Shown here piece by piece: positions 44,429-51,736 of a stretch of 64,000 bases of DNA. The DNA lies in assembly GCA_964384375.1 (NCBI GenBank), contig CAYLLN010000030.1, positions 9,376-73,375 of the forward strand, in the 5' to 3' direction. The position numbers were made by a program, and so were the translations under genes. This DNA comes from CAYLLN01 sp964384375 (GTDB taxonomy: Bacteria > Planctomycetota > Planctomycetia > Pirellulales > Pirellulaceae). Under the pieces are notes generated by a model that was given only the letters and a program-made list of their open reading frames with translations, did not search any database and was not told the origin of the DNA. Position 1 is the stretch's first letter; every line of letters starts with the position of its first letter.

Positions 44429-45298
44429 GTGGAACTTATGTCGTCCGCACTCGCTACCGAGTCGTCAGAGTCGCATTCCTCCGAACCGCTTGCTCCGCTC
44501 GAACCTTCGTTGGTGACCGCGTCGCAGCCGTTCGTCGGTCAGTGGAATCGCCTGGTCAGCACGACGAACTGGCAGAAGGGGCGGATCATCATTGCCTGGC
44601 GCGAGGCGCTCGTCGGCCAGGGCGTGGCCGTCACGGAATACTCCGACGAGGCCTGGAGCCGGCTCGTCGGCGGCGTCACGGGGCAGCACGTCGGCCGGCT
44701 GCGGCGAGTGAGTCAGCGGTTTGGCGAAGTGTTCGAGCAATACGCCGGCTTGTACTGGAGCCATTTCCAGGCCGCTCTCGACTGGACCGATGCCGAGATG
44801 TGGCTGGAAGGGGCGGTGCAAAACGGCTGGTCGGTCGCCCAGATGCGGAATCAGCGATGGGAGACGCTTGGCCAGGTTGATGCCGATCGTCCGCAAGCGG
44901 CGGATGTCGTTGCGAACGAAACCGACGAGGACTTCGAGCCTGGTCGCACTGCGGAACCGGTGCCGCACACGATCACGGGTGAATACAGCGACGTGCAGGC
45001 CGGGCCGCGACTCGACGGGCCGGACTTTGGCGATGATGAGTCGCGAGGAGCATCCTCCCGCGAATTCAATGACGACTACGCAGGGGAGTCACGGCCGACC
45101 GCCGAACTCGTCCGTCCGTTCGAGGATCTGCCGGAGTTGCCCGACGACTTGGCCGAAGCGTTCGACGCGATGAAGCTGGCGATCCTGCGTCACAAGACGA
45201 GCGGCTGGGAAGGAATCGCAGCGGCCGATGTGCTCCGCTCACTCGACGCGCTGAAGGCCCTCGTCACAGCGCCGTCGTCGGAATCGGCTCCGTTCTGA
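44429..45298 (+). CDS. Unrecognised cytoplasmic protein, apparently planctomycete-specific
   Basis: 289 residues from a GTG with AGGAAG upstream; an ATG 9 bases later is also possible. No signal peptide or membrane helix. Residues about 35-150 form a dense, tryptophan-rich globular part (VGQWNRLVSTTNWQKGRI, EYSDEAWSRLVGGVTGQHVG, YAGLYWSHFQAALDW, WLEGAVQNGWSVAQMRNQRW), which has the look of a helical DNA- or protein-binding domain with several W-containing helices. The rest is acidic and disordered, then a short conserved-looking C-terminal helix. I do not recognise the family. The next gene (HIT) converges on it. Confidence 0.75.
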   Translation: MELMSSALATESSESHSSEPLAPLEPSLVTASQPFVGQWNRLVSTTNWQKGRIIIAWREALVGQGVAVTEYSDEAWSRLVGGVTGQHVGRLRRVSQRFGEVFEQYAGLYWSHFQAALDWTDAEMWLEGAVQNGWSVAQMRNQRWETLGQVDADRPQAADVVANETDEDFEPGRTAEPVPHTITGEYSDVQAGPRLDGPDFGDDESRGASSREFNDDYAGESRPTAELVRPFEDLPELPDDLAEAFDAMKLAILRHKTSGWEGIAAADVLRSLDALKALVTAPSSESAPF

Positions 45299-45327
45299 CT
45301 TCCGACTTCCGACATCCGACATCCGAC
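45297..45327 (+). repeat. Heptamer minisatellite overlapping a stop codon
   Basis: GACTTCC, GACTTCC, GACATCC, GACATCC and a degraded fifth unit. The array begins at the second base of the TGA stop of the unknown gene and fills the space to the HIT gene end. Confidence 0.7.
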
Positions 45328-45334
45328 CCCGACT

Positions 45335-45679
45335 TCATCCCGGCGGCCATCCCATTTGCCGTCCGCCGAGGATGTGGAAGTGCAGGTGATCGACGCTTTG
45401 CCCGCCGTCCGGGCCGCAGTTCGCAACGACGCGGTAGCCGCCGGATAGGCCCAACTGCTCGGCCACCTTCCTGACCACCAGCAGCAAGTGGCCGGCGAGC
45501 GCCTGATCTTCAGCGGACAAGTGACCGACCGAAACCACCGGCTTCTTCGGGATCACCAGCACATGCACGGGGGCCTGTGGCTTCACGTCGTGGAACGCGA
45601 GGCAGAGGTCGTCCTCATGCACGAGCTTGGCGGGAATCTCTTTGTCGATGATCCGCTGGAAGATCGTTTTTTCGGACAT
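45335..45679 (-). CDS. HIT-family nucleotide hydrolase/transferase
   Basis: 114 residues from the ATG at 45679. FQRIIDKEIPAKLVHEDD opens the fold and VDHLHFHILGGRQMGWPPG carries the HxHxH histidine triad. HINT/PKCI-type proteins of this length hydrolyse purine nucleoside phosphoramidates. Cytoplasmic, single-gene unit. An in-frame start at 45703 would add eight residues. Confidence 0.93.
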   Translation of the reverse strand: MSEKTIFQRIIDKEIPAKLVHEDDLCLAFHDVKPQAPVHVLVIPKKPVVSVGHLSAEDQALAGHLLLVVRKVAEQLGLSGGYRVVANCGPDGGQSVDHLHFHILGGRQMGWPPG

Positions 45680-45794
45680 TGTCGCCTCCTGATGAACGTG
45701 CATTGTAGGCCGCGCACGCCGGTGCCAGTAGCCTGCCGGTCGAGGCGATCCTAGGTACTGAATCCGTTTTAGAATTGCAACCTCGTCATTGTCG

Positions 45795-45834
45795 CCTTTC
45801 GCTCCGCGAAAGGACGTTCGTTCGCGGAGCGAAC
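45795..45834. repeat. Twin palindromes upstream of the HIT gene
   Basis: CCTTTCGC tcc GCGAAAGG (45795-45813) followed at once by GTTCGC gga GCGAAC (45820-45834). Both are perfect. The two cores are related (TTCGC tcc GCGAA in opposite orientation). Confidence 0.75.
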
Positions 45835-45907
45835 GACGACACACTCGCAAACTGACCCACCTGGCGGATCCAGCCGCCGAATTGACATCCGCAAAGAGCG
45901 GCTCACA

Positions 45908-46990
45908 ATGGTTGCAGCTTTGCCGCCATGGTCACTTCGACGCCTGTCCGCGACCCCTTGGAGCTTGCCAGTGCTGCGTTTCCTCTCCGCTCAGCTGTGT
46001 CTTTTCTTTGCGTTGCTCACCCTCGCGGCGCATGCCAATTCCGCCCAAGCTGCTGGCGTCGTCTATGCCGGCGGCGATGGTCCAGGAAAGGGAAAGCACA
46101 TTGTCCTGGTGGCCGGCGACGAGGAGTATCGCAGCGAAGAAGCGTTGCCCCAGTTGGGTAAGATCCTCGCCCAGCGACACGGATTCAAATGCACGGTGCT
46201 GTTGCCGATTGGCGACGATGGCACGATCAATCCGAACGCGAGCAACATCCCCGGCCTGGAAGCTCTCGACTCCGCCGATCTGCTCGTGATCTTCACGCGG
46301 TTCCGCGACTTGCCCGACGAACAGATGCAGCACCTGGTCGATTACATCGAATCGGGCCGGCCGATCGTCGGCATTCGCACCGCCACGCACGCCTTCAACA
46401 CGAAAAGCCAGAAGTTCGGCAAATACACCTGGACCAGTAAGGAGCCGGGCTACGAGCAGGGGTTCGGCCGCAAGGTGCTCGGCGAGACCTGGATCAGCCA
46501 TCACGGCAAGCACGGCTCGCAAAGCACTCGCGGCATCATCGCCCCCGGCCAGGCCGACCATCCGATCCTTCGCGGCATCAAGGACGGCGACATTTGGGGG
46601 CCGACCGATGTGTACGGCGTTCGCCTGCCGCTGCCGGGCGACAGCCAACCGCTCGTGCTCGGACAGGTGCTGACCGGCATGAAGTTCGATGATCCGCCCG
46701 CGGAGGGGCAGGTGAACGATCCGATGATGCCGATCGCCTGGACCAAGACGTACACGGGCAAAGCGGGCAAGCCGGCCCGCGTCTTTACCAGTACGATTGG
46801 CGCGGCCAATGACCTGACCGCGGAAGGAACCCGCCGGCTACTCGTCAACGCGTGCTTCTGGGCAGCGGGTCTGGAGGACAAGATTCCCGAGCGATCGAAC
46901 GTCGAGCTTGTCGGCGACTATGAGCCCTCCAACTTCAAGTTCGACGGCTTCAAGCGGGGCGTCAAACCGGCAGACCACGAACTCAAATGA
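45908..46990 (+). CDS. ThuA-domain secreted protein
   Basis: 360 residues; the N-terminal signal (VLRFLSAQLCLFFALLTLAA) suggests GTG 45971 as an alternative start. The core HIVLVAGDEEYRSEEALPQLGKIL ... LEALDSADLLVIFTRFRDLPDEQMQHLVDYIESGRPIVGIRTATHAF is the ThuA glutamine-amidotransferase-like fold, later RVFTSTIGAANDL. ThuA domains are widespread in planctomycetes, often near DUF1080 and carbohydrate genes; the reaction is not settled. Likely periplasmic. Confidence 0.9.
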   Translation: MVAALPPWSLRRLSATPWSLPVLRFLSAQLCLFFALLTLAAHANSAQAAGVVYAGGDGPGKGKHIVLVAGDEEYRSEEALPQLGKILAQRHGFKCTVLLPIGDDGTINPNASNIPGLEALDSADLLVIFTRFRDLPDEQMQHLVDYIESGRPIVGIRTATHAFNTKSQKFGKYTWTSKEPGYEQGFGRKVLGETWISHHGKHGSQSTRGIIAPGQADHPILRGIKDGDIWGPTDVYGVRLPLPGDSQPLVLGQVLTGMKFDDPPAEGQVNDPMMPIAWTKTYTGKAGKPARVFTSTIGAANDLTAEGTRRLLVNACFWAAGLEDKIPERSNVELVGDYEPSNFKFDGFKRGVKPADHELK

Positions 46991-47054
46991 GTCGGTAGCT
47001 GCAGACTGCTGCAATCCTGATCAAAGAAACCGTCGGTGGAGCAGACCGCGAGCG

Positions 47055-47396
47055 TCACTCATCGCTCACAATCACCGTCACGTTTCTGCCGTCCTTGGGA
47101 TCAATGTCAGCATAGACTCGCTGCATCTCCGCCGGCTGAATGACGATGCAGCCATCGGAGTGCTGCGGACCAGTCCCCTGGTGAATGAAGATGCCGGTAA
47201 ACCCGGGCACATTGGGCAAAAACACGGCGTTCAGCCGCTTGGTGGCCATCGTCGTGGCCGAGCAGCCGGCATAGGTTCCGGCAGGGATCTTTTTGGCGGG
47301 ATCCCACCAGCAGTTAGTGCTGAGGTGGATCTTGCCGGAGTATGTGAGCATGCCGCTCGACTTGCTGCGCCGGACGGTAATCTGGAATTGGCTCAT
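47055..47396 (-). CDS. DUF5675-like small protein
   Basis: 113 residues from the ATG at 47396. IPAGTYAG, then GIFIHQGTGPQHSDGCIVI, fits the DUF5675 pattern (IPxGxY, IHxG, HSxGCI), which shares the H...SxGC layout with L,D-transpeptidase (YkuD) catalytic sites. No signal peptide. Those proteins are often phage- or cell-wall-linked. An upstream in-frame start (47471) seems unlikely. Confidence 0.65.
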   Translation of the reverse strand: MSQFQITVRRSKSSGMLTYSGKIHLSTNCWWDPAKKIPAGTYAGCSATTMATKRLNAVFLPNVPGFTGIFIHQGTGPQHSDGCIVIQPAEMQRVYADIDPKDGRNVTVIVSDE

Positions 47397-47548
47397 GTCG
47401 GCTCCTTGGTAGGCGAATCGTACCCGGCCGAGCGCGACGCAAGCAACGCTGGCCAGCAAATCCTTGCCCACTGAACCAGCGACGCCGCAAACCTGTCAGG
47501 CGTCTTACAGCCGCAGTAACTTTGCCGTACTTTGGAGCAACCAGCGAT

Positions 47549-47635
47549 GGCCGGATGGCGAAATTGGCAGACGCACAGGACTTAAAATCCTGTGTCCCGT
47601 TAAGGGACGTGCGGGTTCGAGCCCCGCTCCGGCTA
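47549..47635 (+). tRNA. tRNA-Leu (anticodon UAA)
   Basis: Class II tRNA of 87 bases: acceptor pairs 47549-47555 with 47628-47634, first pair G-T; D-arm with AATTGGCAGA; anticodon stem CAGGA/TCCTG with loop CTTAAAA; long variable arm GTCCC/GGGAC; T-arm GCGGG TTCGAGC CCCGC. Discriminator A at 47635; CCA is not encoded. Confidence 0.95.
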
Positions 47636-47968
47636 CTTGGTAGATAAGAAGTTGCGACGTTCACGCGATTCGCTCCGCGGCAGTTGCGAGGGCATTTTGG
47701 CCGGTTTCGTCAACTGACACAACACCATTTTCGGTAGTAGTACGCTTGCCGGCAAGACACCGGAGGTCAAGGGACGATCGGGTTTAAACGGCGTCAACGA
47801 TTGCGAACCTCTGTCGCGTACCTGGTGCTGGAAGCGCTTTGCATCGCCTACGCCGATGGTCACTTCAACGTGGAATTGTCCCCCGCTCCTCGTCCGGTGT
47901 TGTTGCCGATCAAGCGGAGCGGGTGACCAGTTGATTTGCTTCTCGCGACATAGTCGCGAATGCTGTCT
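47636..47968. other. Gene-free region downstream of tRNA-Leu
   Basis: About 330 bases. An ATG-less plus-strand stretch near 47790-47925 (reading YLVLEALCIAYADGHFNVEL) has protein-like composition but no start, so it may be the tail of a decayed gene. No copy of the tRNA 3' end was found by eye. Confidence 0.4.
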
Positions 47969-48154
47969 TTACGACGATCTGACCATGATCCAAGTAGCGA
48001 ATCCCAGGCCGAGGACCAATAAAAACCATGAAGCGACCAAGGCACAAACCAGGAACGGATAGCCAAGCTTTGGGGCAATCACCAACCACGCCCCTGCCAA
48101 TACCGGCGGGGCGAGAGTCATGATGATCACCAGTGTGCGGAGGCGGATTTGCAT
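47969..48154 (-). CDS. Small RLRTL-type membrane protein (cluster member 7)
   Basis: 61 residues with two hydrophobic helices. N-terminus MQIRLRTLVIIMTLAPPVLAGAW matches the two other RLRTL copies nearby (48671-48874 and 49097-49291), while the rest is unrelated to them. Predicted inner-membrane protein of unknown role. It is separated from its presumed partner (48560-48658) by an oppositely oriented gene. Confidence 0.65.
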   Translation of the reverse strand: MQIRLRTLVIIMTLAPPVLAGAWLVIAPKLGYPFLVCALVASWFLLVLGLGFATWIMVRSS

Positions 48155-48270
48155 AATCCCGCTCGGTGAACTGTAGTGGGTCTCTGGCGGGATTAGGGGA
48201 CTCTGAGCAAGCCGGCCAAACGCGATTGGCTGGTGGTATTATTCTCGGCTGAAAAACAGGCGGGGTGCTT

Positions 48271-48582
48271 ATGTTCGGCGAGAGTAAACGACGGTGGACA
48301 TTTTCGCTGGCAATGCTCTTTCAAGAGATGTTGCTTGTCGCCGTCGTGCTCGCCTGCTTTCGATTGTTGCCTAGCGACGAACAGCTAAGGCACAGCCTTA
48401 ACTTTAGCGCTTACTGGAGGCAGATATTTCTACTGACTTGCATGGGAGTAGCGGCGGGGGCGGCCGTCGGCAGACTCAATGACAAGATGACTAAGGGAAG
48501 CTTGATTGGATTAGGGCTTTCGCTTCCCGCAGCAATCGCCTGGACGTATTTCGTGTTCGTCAAGCACGCGATGGTAACGTAG
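48271..48582 (+). CDS. Small three-helix membrane protein on the opposite strand of the cluster
   Basis: 103 residues from ATG 48271 (GTG 48265 also possible). Helices at LAMLFQEMLLVAVVLACFRL, IFLLTCMGVAAGAAVG and LIGLGLSLPAAIAWTYFVFV. Its 3' end overlaps the end of the short minus-strand copy at 48560. It may have been inserted into the minus-strand array and have truncated that copy. Function unknown. Confidence 0.65.
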   Translation: MFGESKRRWTFSLAMLFQEMLLVAVVLACFRLLPSDEQLRHSLNFSAYWRQIFLLTCMGVAAGAAVGRLNDKMTKGSLIGLGLSLPAAIAWTYFVFVKHAMVT

Positions 48583-48658
48583 TTCTTAGCCACGAAATGG
48601 CCAATGCCACGACGGCCACCGTCAGCCAGAGCACATCGCGAATCGTGAAGCGGAACAT
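48560..48658 (-). CDS. Very short RFTIRD-type membrane peptide (cluster member 5), probably truncated
   Basis: 32 residues: MFRFTIRDVLWLTVAVVALA, then a tail of 12. The first 18 codons are nearly identical at DNA level to those of the 66-residue copy at 48885-49085. The missing C-terminus and the overlap with an opposing gene suggest truncation, although a 32-residue product could still insert in the membrane. Confidence 0.5.
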   Translation of the reverse strand: MFRFTIRDVLWLTVAVVALAISWLRTTLPSRA

Positions 48659-48670
48659 GATTGCTCCGAT

Positions 48671-48874
48671 TTATGACAGGGGTGATGACGACCGGCGCGA
48701 CATCGCACGGCGGACAACGAAGAACAGGGCGACGACCCAGAACACAAATTGCGCTGCCCCGAGCACGACTGCCCAGGCGGGTGCCGACATCGCTTGCAGG
48801 GCGAAATAGCTGCCCGCCAACTCCATCGGCCCGACGGCCAGCAGGATCAACAGCGTGCGGAGGTGAAATTGCAT
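48671..48874 (-). CDS. Small RLRTL-type membrane protein (cluster member 4)
   Basis: 67 residues. MQFHLRTLLILLAVGPMELAG is the conserved first helix; a second, longer hydrophobic stretch (WAVVLGAAQFVFWVVALFFVV) and a basic tail follow. It begins 10 bases after the stop of the RFTIRD copy 48885-49085 and ends 12 bases before the next one, so the genes form a tight operon. Confidence 0.65.
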   Translation of the reverse strand: MQFHLRTLLILLAVGPMELAGSYFALQAMSAPAWAVVLGAAQFVFWVVALFFVVRRAMSRRSSSPLS

Positions 48875-48884
48875 GATGACGTTT

Positions 48885-49085
48885 CTACCTGACAACGTTG
48901 ACATCGTTGAACATGTCAAAAAACTCTTTCGCTTTCTCCGACTTGATCGCTTCGATTTGCGCAGGCGTGAGGCTGCGGTACTTGGCTGCCGGCTCTGCCA
49001 AGGATGAATGGTCCGTCCACCATCCCGCCCCCAGCGCCACAACCACGGTCAGCCAGAGCACGTCGCGGATCGTGAATCGGAACAT
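48885..49085 (-). CDS. Small RFTIRD-type membrane protein (cluster member 3)
   Basis: 66 residues: one N-terminal helix (MFRFTIRDVLWLTVVVALGA), a GWWTDH motif at its outer edge, then an exposed helical tail (SLTPAQIEAIKSEKAKEFFDMF). Very similar N-termini occur on many small planctomycete proteins, by family knowledge. Function unknown; a membrane-anchored adaptor is plausible. Confidence 0.7.
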   Translation of the reverse strand: MFRFTIRDVLWLTVVVALGAGWWTDHSSLAEPAAKYRSLTPAQIEAIKSEKAKEFFDMFNDVNVVR

Positions 49086-49096
49086 GGGGCGGCTCG

Positions 49097-49291
49097 CTAG
49101 GGATTGGCCGTGTACGGAATGCCGAGCGTGCTTTCCTCTTCCGGCTGGACGATAATTCGCGGCGTTACACCGCCTAGCTTTATTTGTGGTTCACTCTCGC
49201 GCAGTGATATTTGCCAGCCCCACCACGCACCCGCCAACACCATCGGCCCCACAGCCAGCAGAATCAACAGCGTGCGGAGGCGGTATCGCAT
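49097..49291 (-). CDS. Small RLRTL-type membrane protein (cluster member 2)
   Basis: 64 residues from the ATG at 49291. MRYRLRTLLILLAVGPMVLA and GAWWGWQ form the helix and its edge; the rest is a short polar domain (KLGGVTPRIIVQPEEES). The first 35 bases or so of its gene match the RLRTL copy at 48874 almost exactly, but the remainder does not. It starts 7 bases after the end of the next gene upstream. Confidence 0.7.
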   Translation of the reverse strand: MRYRLRTLLILLAVGPMVLAGAWWGWQISLRESEPQIKLGGVTPRIIVQPEEESTLGIPYTANP

Positions 49292-49298
49292 GGGGAGA

Positions 49299-49622
49299 CT
49301 AGGGGCCAATTGGTACGGTCAAGATCCCGAGCATCACTCTGCAGGCCAGCAAAATGAGAATGGTGGCGGAGGTCACTACGCCACCAATGAGCATTCCCAT
49401 ACCCGGCCAGCGAAAGCCGCCCAAAAAACCTCCTAGAGCAATGCCGGCACCGATGATTAAAAAAGACAGTGTTCCGAATCGCTCCTCGGAATGCAATTGC
49501 GCATTCGTGAGCGTTTTCCAACCAGCAACGGTAAGACCGATGATGATGCTTGCCCAAAACGTCGCCAGCATCAGGTCAGCAATCGTGAACCGTTGCCATG
49601 ATCCTCGTCGCTGCAACTCCAT
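49299..49622 (-). CDS. Small RFTIAD-type membrane protein (first gene of the cluster)
   Basis: 107 residues from the ATG at 49622. The N-terminal helix QRFTIADLMLATFWASIIIG is a divergent version of the RFTIRD helix. Two more helices follow (TLSFLIIGAGIALGGFLGGF and IGGVVTSATILILLACRVML). Likely first gene of the minus-strand array. Function unknown. Confidence 0.7.
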   Translation of the reverse strand: MELQRRGSWQRFTIADLMLATFWASIIIGLTVAGWKTLTNAQLHSEERFGTLSFLIIGAGIALGGFLGGFRWPGMGMLIGGVVTSATILILLACRVMLGILTVPIGP

Positions 49623-49751
49623 AATCCCCGATTCTAACCGGCAACCCGCCAGCCGGCCAAATGCCAAATCGGCCTTGGACTAGGGCTGCGCGTCGCTTAC
49701 CCGTCCTGGTCCACAGCAAGAATCGGGCCATTTACACCCTCGCGGCACGTG

Positions 49752-50015
49752 CTACTCCGCCGCCCGCTTTTTGTTCGTGTGCATGCTCCACATGCGAGCC
49801 GCTACTTCGGCTGGACGATGACCAACGTAGTATTCCATTGTCACCTGTAGGGACGAGTGCCGCATGAACTCCTGCAGGTCCTGGGGCAGCATGTCTTGAG
49901 CCAGCCGAAGGGCACACGACCGCCGTAGATCATGGAAAGTGGCGAACTTCACCTTGCCCGTCGCCCGGTTCTCGCCACGGCGACGATGATTTTCGTCGCC
50001 GCACGAGAAGTGCAT
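49752..50015 (-). pseudogene. C-terminal remnant of a tyrosine recombinase (integrase)
   Basis: The last 68 or so residues read KFATFHDLRRSCALRLAQDM ... EFMRHSSLQVTMEYYVGHRP, which contains the HxLRR and H/R...Y active-site boxes of phage-type integrases. The N-terminal and core-binding domains and the first catalytic Arg are absent: only non-matching sequence precedes it up to the next gene, 25 bases away. It cannot be active. Marks past integration near tRNA-Leu 47549. Confidence 0.8.
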
Positions 50016-50039
50016 CGAACGCGAGCGAGGCAGATCCGC

Positions 50040-50594
50040 CTACTTCTTGCGAACCAACTTCATCCCACCGCACATCTCCTTCGCGGGAACGCCGTTTTCC
50101 CAGCCGATCCCTTCGATCTCGAGATGGTCGGCATCGACAATCGTCAGCGTCGCGGCATGCATGTGCTTGTCCTTCTTGGGGTCCAGGTTCGAGCCGCCGG
50201 CGAATTGAAAGACGATTTGATTGGCCGCCGACTTCGGGTCGGCTTTCATTCGTGGCTGGTTGCCGAGCATGCAGTAGTGCGTCATGACGAGGTCGTCGCC
50301 ATCGACCGTGTAGATGGAAACCATCTCGTGCGGCTGGCCGGGGAAGAGCGTTTCGTGAAGTGCCGACCCGCCCGCGGTCAGCTTGATCACGGATGCCACT
50401 TCCTCGGTAGGCTTGCCGTCCTTGTCGGCTGTCACCCAGGTTCCCACCAGGGTTTTCAGCTTTTCCATACCCGCATTGGTAGGGGCGGCTGACGTGTGAT
50501 TGTGTTTTTCGTCGGCCAGTGCTTTCAGCGAACCCAGTGCCGCCACCGAGAGGGCCAAAGCCACGAACCCACATGCTGCGATCTTTCGATTCAT
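50040..50594 (-). CDS. Secreted DUF1579-like beta-barrel protein
   Basis: 184 residues from ATG 50594, fixed by GGAGG 7 bases upstream (a TTG 6 bases earlier is unlikely). The signal peptide is followed by a DEKHNHTSA linker. The domain LKTLVGTWVTADKDGKP ... GSALHETLFPGQPHEMVSIY ... LVMTHYCMLGNQPRM is of the DUF1579/lipocalin-like type common in planctomycetes (GTW near the start, MTHYC). Periplasmic; ligand unknown. Confidence 0.8.
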   Translation of the reverse strand: MNRKIAACGFVALALSVAALGSLKALADEKHNHTSAAPTNAGMEKLKTLVGTWVTADKDGKPTEEVASVIKLTAGGSALHETLFPGQPHEMVSIYTVDGDDLVMTHYCMLGNQPRMKADPKSAANQIVFQFAGGSNLDPKKDKHMHAATLTIVDADHLEIEGIGWENGVPAKEMCGGMKLVRKK

Positions 50595-50958
50595 CTGCAA
50601 TCCTCCTCACGAGAAAACGAGCGTCCGAAGTGGAACGTCACTCAGTGGTCGATTGGCGGCCGGCCCAATCGACAGCGGGTGAAAAGAAATTCGCGGACTC
50701 GTTTCGAGCCCAATTTCGTGAACATTTCGCTTGCCTTGAACGAAGGCTTTACTTAGGTTGTGGCCTGTTGGAGTTGCTGCACAGGCGGTTCCAGCATAGC
50801 GGGCGACGCTAGCATCACGACCAACCTCTCGACTTGGTTCTGCGGGCTTGACGACCAAGCCGCACGGGCCAGTGTTCCTGCCACGCAGTGTTCCTGTCAC
50901 CCAGCGGCTGGCACTTGCCGGTTGCTCCCACCCTTCAGCAAGATGCTGAGACCATCGC
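50595..50958. other. Intergenic region between divergent secreted-protein genes
   Basis: About 360 bases without a gene. A perfect 9-pair hairpin lies at 50648-50673. Promoters for both flanking genes must lie here; none is clear. Confidence 0.5.
50648..50673. repeat. Perfect 9-base inverted repeat upstream of the DUF1579-like gene
   Basis: GTCGATTGG and CCAATCGAC with an 8-base GC-rich spacer. Could be an operator or leader hairpin. Confidence 0.6.
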
Positions 50959-51288
50959 ATGAATCGCCCGCTTCTGATCGCGGCTGCGCTAGCCGTCTGT
51001 CTGTGGTCGTCCCCCGCATTGGCAACCACTCCCACCAACGGCACGCGGATTGATATCGCCGATTGCCAATACACCTACGTCCTGGGCGGCGAAGCCTGGT
51101 CGATGGAGTGTCGTTACCGGATCGACGAGGGTGAGTGGCGGCACATCACCAGCAGCGGCAACGGCGGCAGCTGGGAACTGCGCCTGCCGGGGACGAGCGT
51201 GCAAGGAACGGTGGTGGACTACCGCATCCAGTGGTCGTTCGGCGACGAGGTTGCGTCGCTCCGTGTCGGCGCCCGACAGGTGAAGTGA
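50959..51288 (+). CDS. Small secreted protein of unknown function
   Basis: 109 residues. A signal peptide (MNRPLLIAAALAVCLWSSPA) precedes a beta-rich mature part of about 85 residues with two cysteines (DCQYTYVLGG, MECRYRIDEGEW), probably a disulphide pair. GGSWELRLPG and VDYRIQWSFG suggest a small beta-sandwich. No family recognised. Confidence 0.65.
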   Translation: MNRPLLIAAALAVCLWSSPALATTPTNGTRIDIADCQYTYVLGGEAWSMECRYRIDEGEWRHITSSGNGGSWELRLPGTSVQGTVVDYRIQWSFGDEVASLRVGARQVK

Positions 51289-51549
51289 CCGGAGCACTTT
51301 GTCAGCTTTGGATTTAAGTGCCGGGTGCCACGTCCCACGCTTGCGTGGGCGTGCCGAGTTATTCCCCAACTCAACCATGTCGAAGCGGTAGCTTTTGCCT
51401 AAACGACAAAGTTCGCCAGTGCGCGGCAGAGTGTAGTGGCTGAGTGTATCGGCAAGCAGGGCAACCGCTAGAGACTGTACAGGGCGAGTGACGAATCTTG
51501 TCATGGCCGCTGCGGGGTTCCGCAGGGCCGGACCGTCGCCAGGGCCTCG

Positions 51550-51729
51550 ATGAACTCGCCCACCCCGCTCGAAATCGTCTGCTCTCGCTGCCGGATCGAA
51601 GTGCAGCCGATCGAAGCGGCTGGGCAATGGTTCTGCCCGCATTGTGCTTGGGAGTTTCTGCCGGAAAAGATCGCCAGAGCGAGGCAAGAGCAAGATCAGG
51701 CCGACGACGATCCTTCCGCGTTCCCTTAG
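51550..51729 (+). CDS. 59-residue zinc-ribbon protein
   Basis: Short frame, ATG at 51550, TAG at 51727. LEIVCSRCRIEV ... QWFCPHCAWEF gives two CxxC pairs 15 residues apart, then an acidic tail (EQDQADDDPSA). No strong ribosome-binding site. Its end lies 7 bases from the converging OmpA-family gene. Unknown role; an RNA polymerase- or ribosome-associated zinc ribbon is possible. Confidence 0.65.
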   Translation: MNSPTPLEIVCSRCRIEVQPIEAAGQWFCPHCAWEFLPEKIARARQEQDQADDDPSAFP

Positions 51730-51736
51730 CGTCGCG

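Noticed and set aside
47633..47863. Minus-strand open frame next to tRNA-Leu
   Set aside because: It ends inside the tRNA and has no protein-like features.
47549..50015. Intact prophage or integrative element
   Set aside because: Only an integrase fragment remains; no structural, replication or excision genes and no att repeat found.
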